Shown here piece after piece: positions 36,881 to 47,900 of a DNA stretch of 64,000 nucleotides. The DNA comes from Amaranthus tricolor (lineage: Eukaryota; Streptophyta; Magnoliopsida; Caryophyllales; Amaranthaceae): the NCBI RefSeq assembly GCF_026212465.1, contig NC_080062.1, positions 9,333,237 through 9,397,236 of the forward strand, given 5' to 3'. The notes below the pieces were generated by a model. It was not told the DNA's origin. It saw nothing but the letters and a program-made list of their open reading frames with translations, and did not search any database. The position numbers were made by a program, and so were the translations under genes. How positions within the stretch are numbered: the first letter of the stretch is position 1; each line of letters begins with the position of its first letter.

Positions 36881-38539
36881 ATGAAAACCAAGAATCAAAC
36901 CCCAAAAATGAAACAACCCACACCTCTTCAAGTCATCTATCCAACACCACTCACTCCTAAAACTGAGTCTTCATCAAGAAAGCAGCAGGACACACCTAAT
37001 CCTTCTGAAGTGCATGAAAGTTCGAAGCGCAAAGGAGATGCTACAGTGAGGAAATCATCCTCAAAGAGGGCAAAGGTTAATGTTAAGGTATCTGCTGAAG
37101 AGATATCAAAAGAAATGATTGTTGGCTTCGGATTGGACAAACAATGGTATTAATCAATTTTTTTTCCTCAATTTCACGCCATTTTGCAAAATCAATTTTG
37201 GGAATCTTTAATGGCAGAACACTGTTGCAACCCAATGTACCCCAACTTGATACGCGAGTTTGTTTCAAACTTTTCTTTTGACCATGGCGTTTGTACTAGT
37301 GTTGTTAAGGGGATTAAAATTGAATTTAATAGTTTGATTTTAGGAGGATGGTTAGGTGTTCCCTCCACTGGATTTGATATATACGTTGTTGGGTCAAAAA
37401 TCAATTTTTCTGGGATAAATGAGAAGGTAGTTTGGAAGTTTTTAGGGATAAAAGAAAAAAGAGGAAAGGTTAGTCACAATGTGCTGTCACCTATGCACAA
37501 GTTGTTATACAATATAGCAAGACGATTTATTTTGCCTCGCACATCTAAAAGAAGTGAGGTTAATTTAAGGGATGCTACGTTAATATATTGTATGGCTAAT
37601 AACATCAAGATTAATTTTCCCTCTTTGATGATTTGTCACTTGAATGATTGCATTTTTAAGGGTAATGTGTTAGGATATGGTGGATTGTTAACATGGATAT
37701 TTATGAAGTTGGGTGTTCCTCTTGATGGTCCAAATTATCCCATGGGTCCAAACAACAAAGTAGGTGTTAAGTGTTTGAATAACTTGCATCTAAGATTAAA
37801 TGAAAATGGGACTCTTGAGAATTTTTTTGAACAATCTGAGGGCACCAATGAAGAAGAAAATGAAGAAAACGTTGAGGAGGAGGAATTAAATAAGGAGGAA
37901 CAGGAGCCTGTTCCCTCTGCCACTAAGAAGGCAGAGGGGCATTCTGAAGAGGAATAGGAGGAAAACTCATGTAAGGGGGAAGTTGAGAAGGAACCTGTGG
38001 AGGATGCTGTGGAGGAAGAAGAAGAGAAAGATGAGGAGAGTTCTTTACCTGGTTCAAACGCTAGGAAGAGTCGTAGGCTAGCTTCCAAAGGAAAGAAACT
38101 TGTTGTTATTATTGATGATGACTCAACCTCTTATACAACAGCTGAACCAAGCCATCCTTCCTCACCTAAACCTGCCACACCGTCATTTCATAATTTTTCT
38201 TCACCACCACAGTCGCCAATACAACCATCTTCACCACCACAATCACCAATTCAACCATCTTTACCACCACAGTCACCTATACCATCATCACCACCACCAG
38301 TACACACCTCACCAAATCAAGGTTTAGGTGACAATACAGTTCCTACAGCCCCTCTATCCTCCATTCTCCTAAAAGTCATAGAATTTCAGTCTAGCTTCCT
38401 TGTTTTTAAAGATGAAATTCGTGTTTCTATTGCCTCACTATCTGCTCAAATGGACCAAATGGAAGCATGTTTGGGGGCAAAGCTTGACACAGTGGAGGTG
38501 GAAACAGAATACATAGATGATGAAGCTCCTGCATCCTAG
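36881..38539 (+). pseudogene. Sirevirus envelope-like frame with two stop codons
   Basis: One reading frame of 553 codons from ATG 36881 to the stop at 38539. It is interrupted only by TAA (37151-37153) and TAG (37955-37957). The N-terminal part is basic (Lys/Ser-rich, with KSSSKRAKVNVK). The middle is a globular region (GWLGVPSTGFDIY, HKLLYNIARRFILP) typical of the 'putative plant transposon protein' segment in such elements. The acidic stretch (EEENEENVEEEELNKEE) and the Pro/Ser repeats (SPPQSPIQPS repeated about three times near 38205-38300) follow. A C-terminal helix (SIASLSAQMDQMEA) could form a coiled coil. No clear transmembrane segment is visible. 'Envelope-like' follows usage for this position in Sireviruses and does not imply infectivity. 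Confidence 0.8.
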
Positions 38540-39473
38540 TTCTTCCTGATATCTTTTCTTATTTGTTGCAACCATCACTATCATCAAACAATCTTTTCTT
38601 GCTTTTCAATTGTACCAGCTGGGGTACATCCTTTAACAATGATAATATGTTGAACAATTTCCTTTATGCTACCAACTATCTGTGACGATTGATCATAGCT
38701 GATCTTGTTTGCATTCATTGTTACTGCTTTTTACTTTTTGCATCCTTATTCTCTCTTTGACTATGACTATATGCTTAGTGCTGTGGTTTGATTGCTCCAA
38801 TTCTTTTTGAATGATGTCAAAAGGGGGAATATTTGACACAAACTTAAATAATGCTTGAGTATGCTTAGCTCTGATAATATCTATTATGTTGGACTTTAGG
38901 ATTAAGGTTATGATTCATGATCTAAGGCTGTTTGGCTGTGTGCTGCTGATGATTGTTTATTGCTTGTTTATTGCTTGCTGATTTTGCTGTGATTGTCAAA
39001 GTATAGTTAATCTATTGTCAGTATATAGTTAACACCTTTTGTTAATGCTTAATGCTTTGATACTTATGATCAAGATTGATTTATATTGCTCTGATAATAG
39101 AAGTTATTTGATGAACTGTTGCTCTGATGACTCTGATGATGAATTGTTCTAATAATTGTTTTGAATGTTCTGTTGATAGGAGTATAAGATATATGCTCTG
39201 ATTATATGATTAATTGTTCTGATTTCAAAGTTATTACATTCGAAATACTTAGTGATTTGTGTTAACTATTTTTGGAAACTATTTAAAAACATATATTTTA
39301 TATTGTTTTTTTATACTATATGGAGTAAACTGTGTTACTATGATTGCTTGGTAAATTAAATTGTAACGAGTTAATTTACTAAGTTATGTAGAGTTGTTTT
39401 AATCTCTGACATGCTCTATAATATTGATTTTACTCTAATTTTATTTTAAGTTTGTTTAAAAGTTTGTCATCAT
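38540..39473 (+). other. Non-coding region between the envelope-like frame and the 3' LTR
   Basis: No gene. It holds a second polypurine-tract copy (38819-38832) and a T/G-rich stretch with repeated 'ttgctctgat' phrases (about 38850-39230). Confidence 0.65.
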
Positions 39474-39488
39474 CAAAAAGGGGGAATT

Positions 39489-40932
39489 TGTTGGACCTCT
39501 TGAGTTTTGATGATGACTACACTTAAGCAAATATGTGTTTAGAGATTGTGTGCAGGTCGATATCCGATTAATTGTGATCGTTGATAGTACCTATGGCTTA
39601 GTTCATGGGAATGCACGTGTCAAAAGGATTCAAGGGATGTTAGAAGAAGTATATCGCTTGGGATGTAAAATGGAGACAGCAGGTCTACTGTTCCTAAGTT
39701 GGATATTCTAGCAAAACTGGATTCTGGAAACAGCGCACTGTTCCTGAACTGGAGTCAGCCTACGTTAACTGGAAATTCTGGTTATTTATTTATAATTATT
39801 ATTTTTAGTTAATGTATTAAATAAAGTTAATTTGTTGCATTTATTAATTATTATAATTAATTGGCAAAAAGTTTTCTTAAAATTACTTTACGTATGAGCC
39901 TCTAAATAAAGATCCTTTATTTTAGGATCTATTTTTAGTAAATAATGAATTTACTAAAAATAGAATTAGTGGTTGTTGAATGGGTTTTAGCTATCATTCT
40001 TGACCGTCCTTATACCTACAAGTTAGCAAGTAACCATTCGTAATAAGCATAACCGTTTCTATTTATAGCAAACACATTCCAGCAATTAGTACTGGAACAG
40101 GAACAGCTATTGAAGAAACTGCTGCTTGAAGGGAACAGAGAACAGCGGTTATTTCTGTCTGGTTTGACTTAATCAAATAACCGTATGGTTGCTTTATCCA
40201 CATTACTCCCATGATCTTTTGATAATGGGATAATGGATTGGAATATTCCTTATTCTTAGGGATTTTAGCTCTATAAATAGTGGGCTCGGTTATTCTTCAA
40301 AACTCGCCTTAGTATGAGCCATTAAATCATACGTAATTATGGGAGAATTTTTACAAGAAAATTTTGTTTTAAAAATGCCAATTAATTTATAATATTTTCT
40401 TGTGCAACTCATTGATTTTATTTTTAGAGAATTTTTATCCTTTGTAAGGGTTTTTGAGAGAATTTGTAATTAGACTCGGGTGAGTCTAAGGGGGAAATTA
40501 GATAGCTTTTAATGAAGCTAGAGAAGAGATTAGCTTTGAGTAAAGCTAAGGAGAAAGCTTCTAGTGAAGCTAGTGGTGAGAATTAGCTTTTAGTGAAGCT
40601 AAGTTTGTTGCTTTGAGTGAAGCAATTTAAGAGAGAAGAGTTGGCCTAGTTGATGCGCTTCGAGTGAAGTAAGATGTTTAATGTAATTGTAACGAGTTGC
40701 CTTAAACATAGTGGAGAATTTAGAAATCCCGAGGGGTCGTGGTTTTTCCTTCTATTTAGGCCTAGAAGGTTTCCACGTAAAAATCATTTGTCTCTTTTAA
40801 TTATTTCGCTCTAAGTTTAAGCTTTATTTATTTTATTCAATTCCGCAAAAACAGGGCAAAAACGCTTAAACTAGTAACAACAACAATTCACCCCCCCTCT
40901 AGTTGCTGTTACCGTTCCTAATTGAGTCTACA
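39489..40932 (+). repeat. 3' LTR of the Sirevirus-like element
   Basis: Direct repeat of 30730-32173 with about nine single-base differences. The polypurine tract lies just upstream. Confidence 0.95.
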
Positions 40933-41010
40933 GGTGGTTTAACTCGCAAAGAAGAAATGCAACAAGGGGGTTCGAGCCAAGTGAAAAAGAAGGCAATAAA
41001 AAGCTTTTAA

Positions 41011-41734
41011 AGACTATGAAGTATGTTTAGGTTTAAGTAATGTTAGGTATAAGTAATTTTAGGTTTAAGTAAGTTTAAGTTTCATTAGTAGACTATGGAA
41101 TATGTGTAAGAATGTTAGAAGTGGTGATATTTTGTAGTTGATGTAAATGATAGCATTAAGTCCATTGCACATTGTTTTTGTAAATACATTACTTAGTTTG
41201 TAAAAATTTGCTAAAAAAACCACTTTCTTTTAGAAATGTAGAAGTTGTGATATTATCAAAAATTCTATAACAAATCCATTGCAAAAGTAGTTTATTTTCA
41301 TTATTTAATAGAACATAAAGGAAGATCAACTTCCCTCTTTCCATACAGTACAAAATACCCCCATCTCTAGTAATAATTTAACAACTACCATATTAGCACT
41401 CACTTAACAACCATAATACAAAACAACCTTATTTTTTTAGAAAAACAAACAAAACAAAAGGCAGACCACTAGTACTAACTTAACAAACTTGATTAAAGTT
41501 TCTCTTACTCTTTAATCTTACTAAGTAGTATTTGAACACCCCTTTGCAATTGAGTATGATCTTCATGAATATTGAACTTTCTACCAACCCTAATCAACTT
41601 ACATACGACAAGGATTTGCTTCTTAATCTGAAACTCTTACCTCTGCCAATCTTTGTGGTACACAATTACGTTTCCTTACTTTAATCCAAACCACTTCATT
41701 ATTGCTTCCAAGCGAATTAAAATATTTTTAAATA
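41011..41734. other. Intergenic, probable MULE 3' tail
   Basis: AT-rich, with short repeats of 'aggtttaagtaa' at 41025-41080 and no supported gene. It may contain the end of the MULE remnant. Confidence 0.4.
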
Positions 41735-42808
41735 ATTTGCAAATTATAGCCTTAAAGTTTGGACTTTCGCGAATTAAAGTCTCTATGATTGTTTTTTGCT
41801 AATTACACCCACCAAAATACCAAATTGTGCCACGTGCAGGCCAAATCAATGAATTCGGCCACTTAGCCTAATTTAAAATGGTCGGAATTTTGTAATTTCG
41901 CTTGAACGATGTAGTTCCGGTCTGGCCTGGTTTGACAGAAAAATCAGACCAGACCAGAAATTCCGGTCTAAAAATTTTTCAGACCAGACCAGACCAGTCA
42001 AGACACTAGAGAACGGTCTGGTCTACGGTTTTTTTATTTTTTTGTATTTTTTTAATTGAGAATCTAAGATAAACGATAATCTGTAAACAAAATACATCAC
42101 CAAATCTGAAACATTACAAATTTTCAATAGTTCAGTACATCACTAATTTTATAATATAGAACATTACAAATTTTATAATATAGAAGCACAGAAGCACAGC
42201 ACAGCTGGTATCGAAGTGTAGACCTGGAGAGTGGTATCTGTCGTCTGGTACGATGAAGGAGAAATCAGAGTCTTCAGAGATTAATCGAGGGAGAAGGAGA
42301 AGGAAAGAATCGAGGGAGAAGGAGAAGGAGAAGAAATCGAGGGAGAAGGAGAAGGGATCGAGGGAGAACGAGAAGGAACGAGGGAGAAGGAGAAGGGATC
42401 GAGGGAGAGCTTCAGAATCAGAGATTAAAAAGACCCAATCATAATGTTATAATAGTAACGTTTAAAATTTTAAATAAAATGGAAATTACGGGTTCCGGTC
42501 TACAGTTTACGGTTTTCACCAGACCGGAATTTATTACGGATTTCCGGTCCGGTCTGATCTGAAAATTTTTAAACCGGGACCGGACCGGAATCCGTTTTTT
42601 TAATAAAAAAAATCGGACCAGACCATTTAGACCGTAGACCAAACCAAATATTTAAATTACGGTTTGGTCCGGTTTGGTTTACGGTTTAGACCAAACTCTG
42701 TTCAGCCCTAATGTAGACTTTGATACTTTGGTAGTTGTAATTCGCAAAAGATAATCATTGATGCAGTAATTAGCAAAAACCTAACTTTAAGGCATTAATT
42801 CACAATTT
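41735..42808. mobile_element. Non-autonomous DNA element with long imperfect terminal inverted repeats
   Basis: The left end contains GCCTTAAAGTTT, GCTAATTACA and ACCAAAATACC. Reversed, the right end gives GCCTTAAAGTTA, GCTAATTAC, GCGAATTACA and ACCAAAGTATC. The repeats are ~90 bp and roughly three-quarters identical. Inside are GGTCTGGTC/GACCAGACC-rich arms (41915-42035 and 42480-42700) flanking a purine minisatellite; the inner right end GTTCAGCCCTAA suggests a second element nested inside. No transposase and no clear target duplication. Confidence 0.55.
42273..42415 (+). repeat. Purine-rich minisatellite (GAGGGAGAAGGAGAAGG units)
   Basis: About five units built on ATCGAGGGAGAAGGAGAAGG with length changes of a few bases. 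It opens a low-complexity Arg/Glu/Lys frame (42253-42444) that I do not regard as a gene. Confidence 0.8.
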
Positions 42809-43198
42809 CTTCTATTTTTTAATGTTTATGATCATTACTTTTACTCTATGAAAATTTTCTTATTTAATAAAATAAAATTAAAAGAATTTTTTTTCACTTT
42901 CCGTAAACATTGTTTGTGAGAGTTTTTCTAAGGAACGTAGATTAATTATTTCATGCCCTCTCTTGAGAGACCGTCTATAGTATAGACGACTCTCAAAAGA
43001 GCCCAGCCAACATTACTATATTTAGAAAATATCTTAATTTAAAAAAAACTGTTGTTTTTAAAAAACCACGCGCGTGTCATTCCTAAGAGAAGAAAACTGC
43101 TGTGTTTTTTAAAGATGAAAAGTTTTCTGATTTTTTCATCTCCCTTCTTCAACCATTGAACATACACACCTTCTACAACCTGAAAATATTGTCTAATA

Positions 43199-43309
43199 AT
43201 GGAAGAAATGATGCTTGAATTTGATTGTGGGTTTATTTTAAATAAAGCTTCATCGATGGTGGATTACAGTGATGTTGAAGAAGACAACAATACATACTAT
43301 TTGGGGAAG
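43199..43309 (+). pseudogene. Small exon-like open frame inside the fold-back-like element
   Basis: Thirty-seven codons from ATG 43199 (MEEMMLEFDCGFIL...) end at AAG|GTAATA, a plausible 5' splice site. A diverged copy of its 3' half ('catcaatggtgg...gatgttgaagaagacaac') follows at about 43350-43400. I do not recognise it. It may be a captured first exon or chance. Confidence 0.25.
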
Positions 43310-43419
43310 GTAATAAAAATTATTGTGGTTTTTCTAATTTTTTTTAAATTAAGGTTCATCAATGGTGGAAAATAATGATGTTGAAGAAGACAACTATAGC
43401 TAATTTTTGGAGAATTGTA

Positions 43420-43920
43420 ATAAAAGCATTTGTGGTTATATATTCATATATTTGGGGATATAACCAAAAATATAATTGGTATTATAACTGTGAACATTTG
43501 ATATATGTTGATGTAGTTGGGAGTAAACATTGTGTAGTAACAATATATTTGGGGTTATAACATAATATATTTGTTGTTATAACATAATATATTTGGAGTT
43601 ATAACATAATATATTGGAGGTAATAATAACTAATATTTAGGGTTATAACATAATATAATTGGTATTATAACTGTGAACATTCGACATAGGTTGACGTAGT
43701 TGAGAGTATAATATTGTGTAGTGTGGGTTATATCATTTTTAGTTGGTTTTATAACATAATGTAGTTGGGAGTATAATATTGTTTAATTGGTGTTATAAAA
43801 TAGTTTAATTGGGATTACAACATAGTTTATTAGGGGTTATAACATAGTTTAATTGTGATTATAACATTGTTTAGTTGGGGGCATAACATTATTTAGTTGG
43901 GATTATAACATTACTTTATA
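43420..43920. repeat. Degenerate ~30-bp tandem array
   Basis: Repeats of 'ttggggttataacataatata' with variable spacing. The copies drift, so the unit is only approximate. Confidence 0.6.
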
Positions 43921-44977
43921 AATCCAAAATATTATAAATACTATGCACAATTGTAAACACAAATATAATCTATTATAAACCCATATATACAATATTATAA
44001 ATTCAAATACACACTATTATATTTCCAACATAATCCCAAATATAAATGCATAACAATACGACACATACCGCTATTATAAACCCAAATATACAATATAATA
44101 AATTTAAATATATAATATTATAATTTCAGTTACTATAAACCCTTTGTTTGGGTACTTGATCAGCCACCTTTGATTGTTGAGGGTTGTCATTATGATCCTT
44201 AGTTAGAATCTTTTTTTATCTTCCTTGTGAATACAGAAGCCAAGACAACACCATCACTTATCTTTTTCATTTTTTAAACCCTAAAATCAAGAACAAGTAA
44301 AATCAAAAAACAAACAAATTTAAAATATTAAAATATTAAACTATAAACTTTAATTAGGTTAAAACACCAACTTACGTTCCTTCTTTAAGCCCAATTTTGT
44401 TGTCTTCTTCAACATCATTGTTTTTCTAAAGCTTAAAATAAAAAATAATAATCAGAATATTGTACATTTATAATTACAATCATTTTCATTGGTGAAGATA
44501 CAAACGAAAATGGTGATAATATAAAAAAAATTGAAAAAAAAATGGAAGATTGATAAAAAAACAAAAATGAAGAAGATACATACCTTTGATGAGAACTAAG
44601 CAAATGTTGAAGATGAAATCAAGGAACTAAGCACGCAAATGGAAAATTTTATGGTCGAAAATGGCAATTGAAGATTGTTAGGAAAGAGGAATGAAAATTG
44701 AAAAGTTTCTAATTGGGTGTGAATGTGTGATTACTTTACACGTATTTTAATTTATTTTTGAATTTTTTTTATTTTTTTTAAAATTAAAAAGTGCACCGAC
44801 TCACTATAAAACGTGTTTAATAAAGACGGTGTCAACTAAAAATTTGTGTAATTATTTTTCCCACCAAAAAGAACAACAAACAGAAAAGTCTTTAGAAGTC
44901 AGTTCTCTCCCATTTCCTCACTACAGACTTCTTCCTTCATTTCACAGTCTTCTCAATTTTCCTTCTTTCCATCTTCA

Positions 44978-47900
44978 ATGGCGCTCCTTTTCAGAGACAG
45001 GAGCTCCATGGGAGATTCACGTAGAGAAGCTACACCTCCACCTTCATCTCCATTACCATCTCAACCACCTTCTTCTTCTCTCTCTTCACCTTTCGTCACC
45101 GACCTCACTCCCTCCCTCTCTCTCCTTGACCTTCGTTCCACCGCCTACGAAATCTTCGTTGCCGCTTCTCGAACTTCCTCTGGAAAAACCCTTTCTTCTG
45201 CTTCGAACTCCTCCCCTACTTCTGCCACTTCTGCCGCAATAGCTACCAATGGCGGCTCGAATTCCGGTGGATTGCAACGGTCGTTAACTTCAACGGCGGC
45301 GAGTAGAGTGAAGAAAGGGTTGAAATCGTTAACTTCGTCGAGTTTAGGGTTGAAGAAAAGTAGTAATGGTAGTCCAGGGTCACAGATTAGTCACAATAGC
45401 CCTAATAAAAAACCTTTAACGGTTGGTGAGCTTATGAGGGTTCAGATGAGAGTTTCTGAAACTGCTGATTCTAGAATTCGTAAAGCTTTTCTCAGAATCG
45501 CTGCTTCTCAGGTTAGAATATGAGATCTCATGCTTTTGATTAACTTTTAGTTGGATTTGTTCTGAATTATGTTTATGTGGTGCTTGGATGGTAGAAGATC
45601 AAGTTTTTGCTGCTTTAGGTTGGGAATTTAATTTGATTTAGTTAAATTTTGGTTGATTTTGGAATTAGAGGTTCGAAGATCAAAATGTAGTTGGTTTAGA
45701 TTCAAATTTTGTGAATTTTACCTTATTGTTTGCAAATTTTTTTATCTTACGGAGTTAAAATTTTCTGGAAATAAATCTATTGTTCTTGATGTGAGATTTG
45801 GTTTGTTTTTTTAATGCGTATTCTTTAATTTATTGATTAATTAAAATGGTAATTTATAAATTGATGATTCACTCATTGTTTAGATTAGGAAGATGAGAAA
45901 ACAAATCAATTTGAGCTTTACATTGGCATTTTTGTCGGTGGATTACATGTTACTTCACGCGAAGCTAGAAAATAAAAGGACCTTTTTTTAATTGTGTGTT
46001 TATTTTAATAATCAACTAAGTTGGTGAGTGAGTGGTAATGGAAGTTTTTCTTTTTTTTTTTTGATCTTTTATTCTTTCTTCGCTGGAGGTAGGGGTTTGT
46101 TTGACGTAATGGAATGTGGAATTATTATTACACCAGTATAAAAACTGGAATGAGGTATTGATTTTTTGTAAATGGTGTAAAGTTGTAATTCACATTGTGA
46201 TAGTGGGATGGGATTTTAATATTGAATCTTGATATGCTATAAAGTTCTGGCTTGATGTTCCTAGGAATAATAGGATTTTGTTCCACGAAAGAAAAGAAGG
46301 AAAAAAGGCTTGTCTAGTAGGAGTCGTACATTGGTTGTTCAGAAAATGTATGTCAAATGACTAATTGTTTTATAAGTGGTGTACATCATCACCTTGAAGT
46401 ACCCAGAACTGTGTTGAAGAAAACCTGAAGTTACCTTTATATGCTAAGATCCCCAAATAATGCAAATCTAAGAGATTAGTACATAAGCCATTGTTGGTTG
46501 TATGATTAGATTATGAGAATTTGAGTCATACCTACATTTTGCAGCAATGTGTGTCATGACCCATGAAGTAGTTGCCTGAGTAGCTGTTTATTTCCTTTGA
46601 ATCATGTCATTGGATTAGAACTATGACAAACTGTAATGTTGTATTATCATCATCAAAAAGTAAGATTCTATATCAATTATTATCATATTTGGGAATCCAA
46701 AATAATTATTGGTGTAATTTCAAAGCTTTTTTCCTTTCCTTTTGAGGTTTTAAACCGATGTTGGAGCTTGGTATATGATTCATACCTTTTATGTGTTTCA
46801 TAATGCTTCAAGTAACTGAAATTAGTGACTATTTTATCGTTCTTGTTACAGCTTGGAAAACGTATTGATAATTTGGTTTTACCACTGGAGCTTTTACAAC
46901 AGCTTAAGTCGTCAGACTTTACTGATCAACAAGAATATGATGCATGGCAAAAACGAAATTTGAGAGTGCTTGAAGCCGGTCTTATATTACATCCTTATCA
47001 GCCAATTGGTAAAGCTGATGCGAGCTCCCAACAATTGCAAAAGATAATTCATGGAGCTTTGGAGAGGCCGATAGAGACAGGGAAAAACAATGAATCAATG
47101 CAGGTTCTTCGTAGTGCTGTAGTGGCTTTGGCTTGCAAAGCGGCTGATGGATTGTCAGATTCTTGTCATTGGGCGGATGGGTTCCCCCTCAATCTCTGTC
47201 TCTATGAGATGTTGCTTGAAGCGTGCTTTGATGTTAATGATGAATCTTCAATTATTGAAGAAGTGGATGAACTTATGGACCTTATCAAGAAAACGTGGCC
47301 TATTCTTGGCATTAACCAATTATTGCATAACCTCTGTTTTACATGGGTTCTGTTTAATCGTTTTATTGCTACTGGTCAAGTTGAAAGTGATCTCCTGTCT
47401 GCAGTTGATGGTCAGCTAGAAGAAGTAGCAAAAGATGCTAAGACAACAAAGGATTCCGTATATTCCAAGTTCTTGAGTGCAACACTAACTTCTATTTTGG
47501 GTTGGGTGGAAAGAAGACTGCTTGCATATCATGACACGTTTGATAATGTAAATATTAATACCATGCCTAATATAGTTTCTATTGGGATATCTGCGGCTAA
47601 AATATTAGTTGAAGATATATCTCATGAGTACCGTAGAAAGAGGAAAAGTGAAGTTGCTGTGGCTCGTAGCAGAATCGATACATACATCCGGTCATCACTT
47701 CGCACTGCATTCGCTCAGGCAAGTTTTCTTGGAACTGTTGTGTGTCGCATGCATAATCTTATTTTTCGGTTCCTTGATTAATGAGAGAATGCTTTTCTCA
47801 TATTTTGGATGAGATGTCTTAGGGAATATCTGGATATGTATTGTGTACATTGTCTTACGTCCTACTTGATTTCTATGAGGAGAGTTTGGTAGGGGTAGTA

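Larger units (their letters stand above)
30730..40932 (+). mobile_element. Sirevirus-like Copia retrotransposon, complete and young
   Basis: A 10,203-bp element with two 1,444-bp LTRs (30730-32173, 39489-40932), TG...CA termini (TGTTGGACC...GTCTACA) and target duplication GGTGG (30725-30729, 40933-40937). The primer-binding site is TTGGTATCAGAGCC just after the 5' LTR. The polypurine tract CAAAAAGGGGGAAT lies before the 3' LTR (39474-39487), and a second copy, CAAAAGGGGGAATA, is at 38819-38832. Long LTRs, an extra envelope-like frame after pol and repeated polypurine tracts are Sirevirus traits. The LTRs differ at about nine sites by eye (~99.4% identical). It lies inside a MULE remnant. Confidence 0.95.
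29230..41010 (+). pseudogene. Decayed MULE transposase, split by two LTR insertions
   Basis: Pieces in order: 29280-29480 gives MYGLFWRACNASSKY and NWLSKVGEQSPWS in shifting frames, matching the 'LFWxAAxAxT ... WLxxxxPxxWS' region of Mutator transposases. About 30060 gives RCKPVIHCL. From 30200, CPKIIKRIQAL and CKVFKCGGGELKL appear. At 30370-30540 the SWIM zinc finger reads TYICNKWKLTRNPCKHAV, with the first Cys of CxC replaced by Tyr. The zinc-knuckle-like tail CSKYQQFDHKTNTCKGG is cut by the Sirevirus-like element and resumes at 40933 as GLTRKEEMQQGGSSQ. The N-terminal and catalytic parts are gone, so the copy is inactive. Confidence 0.75.
42955..44850. mobile_element. Fold-back-like AT-rich element
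   Basis: The left end has GAGAGACCGTCTATAG and the right end, reversed, has TTGACACCGTCTTTATT, so the termini resemble each other loosely. The interior is an array of 'ggttataacataatatattt' phrases (43420-43920) followed by the complementary phrase 'tataaacccaaatata' (43920-44150), which would fold into a long imperfect hairpin. Boundaries are approximate. Confidence 0.4.

Noticed and set aside
40965..40985. GGTTCGAGCC resembling a tRNA T-loop
   Set aside because: No acceptor stem, anticodon arm or D arm can be formed around it; it is part of the MULE coding tail.
42253..42444. Arg/Glu/Lys-rich 63-codon frame
   Set aside because: It is a translation of a purine minisatellite with no family similarity and no gene context.
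43420..44150. Repeated units reminiscent of a CRISPR-type array
   Set aside because: The units are degenerate, AT-rich and lack unique spacers, and the sequence is plant nuclear DNA.
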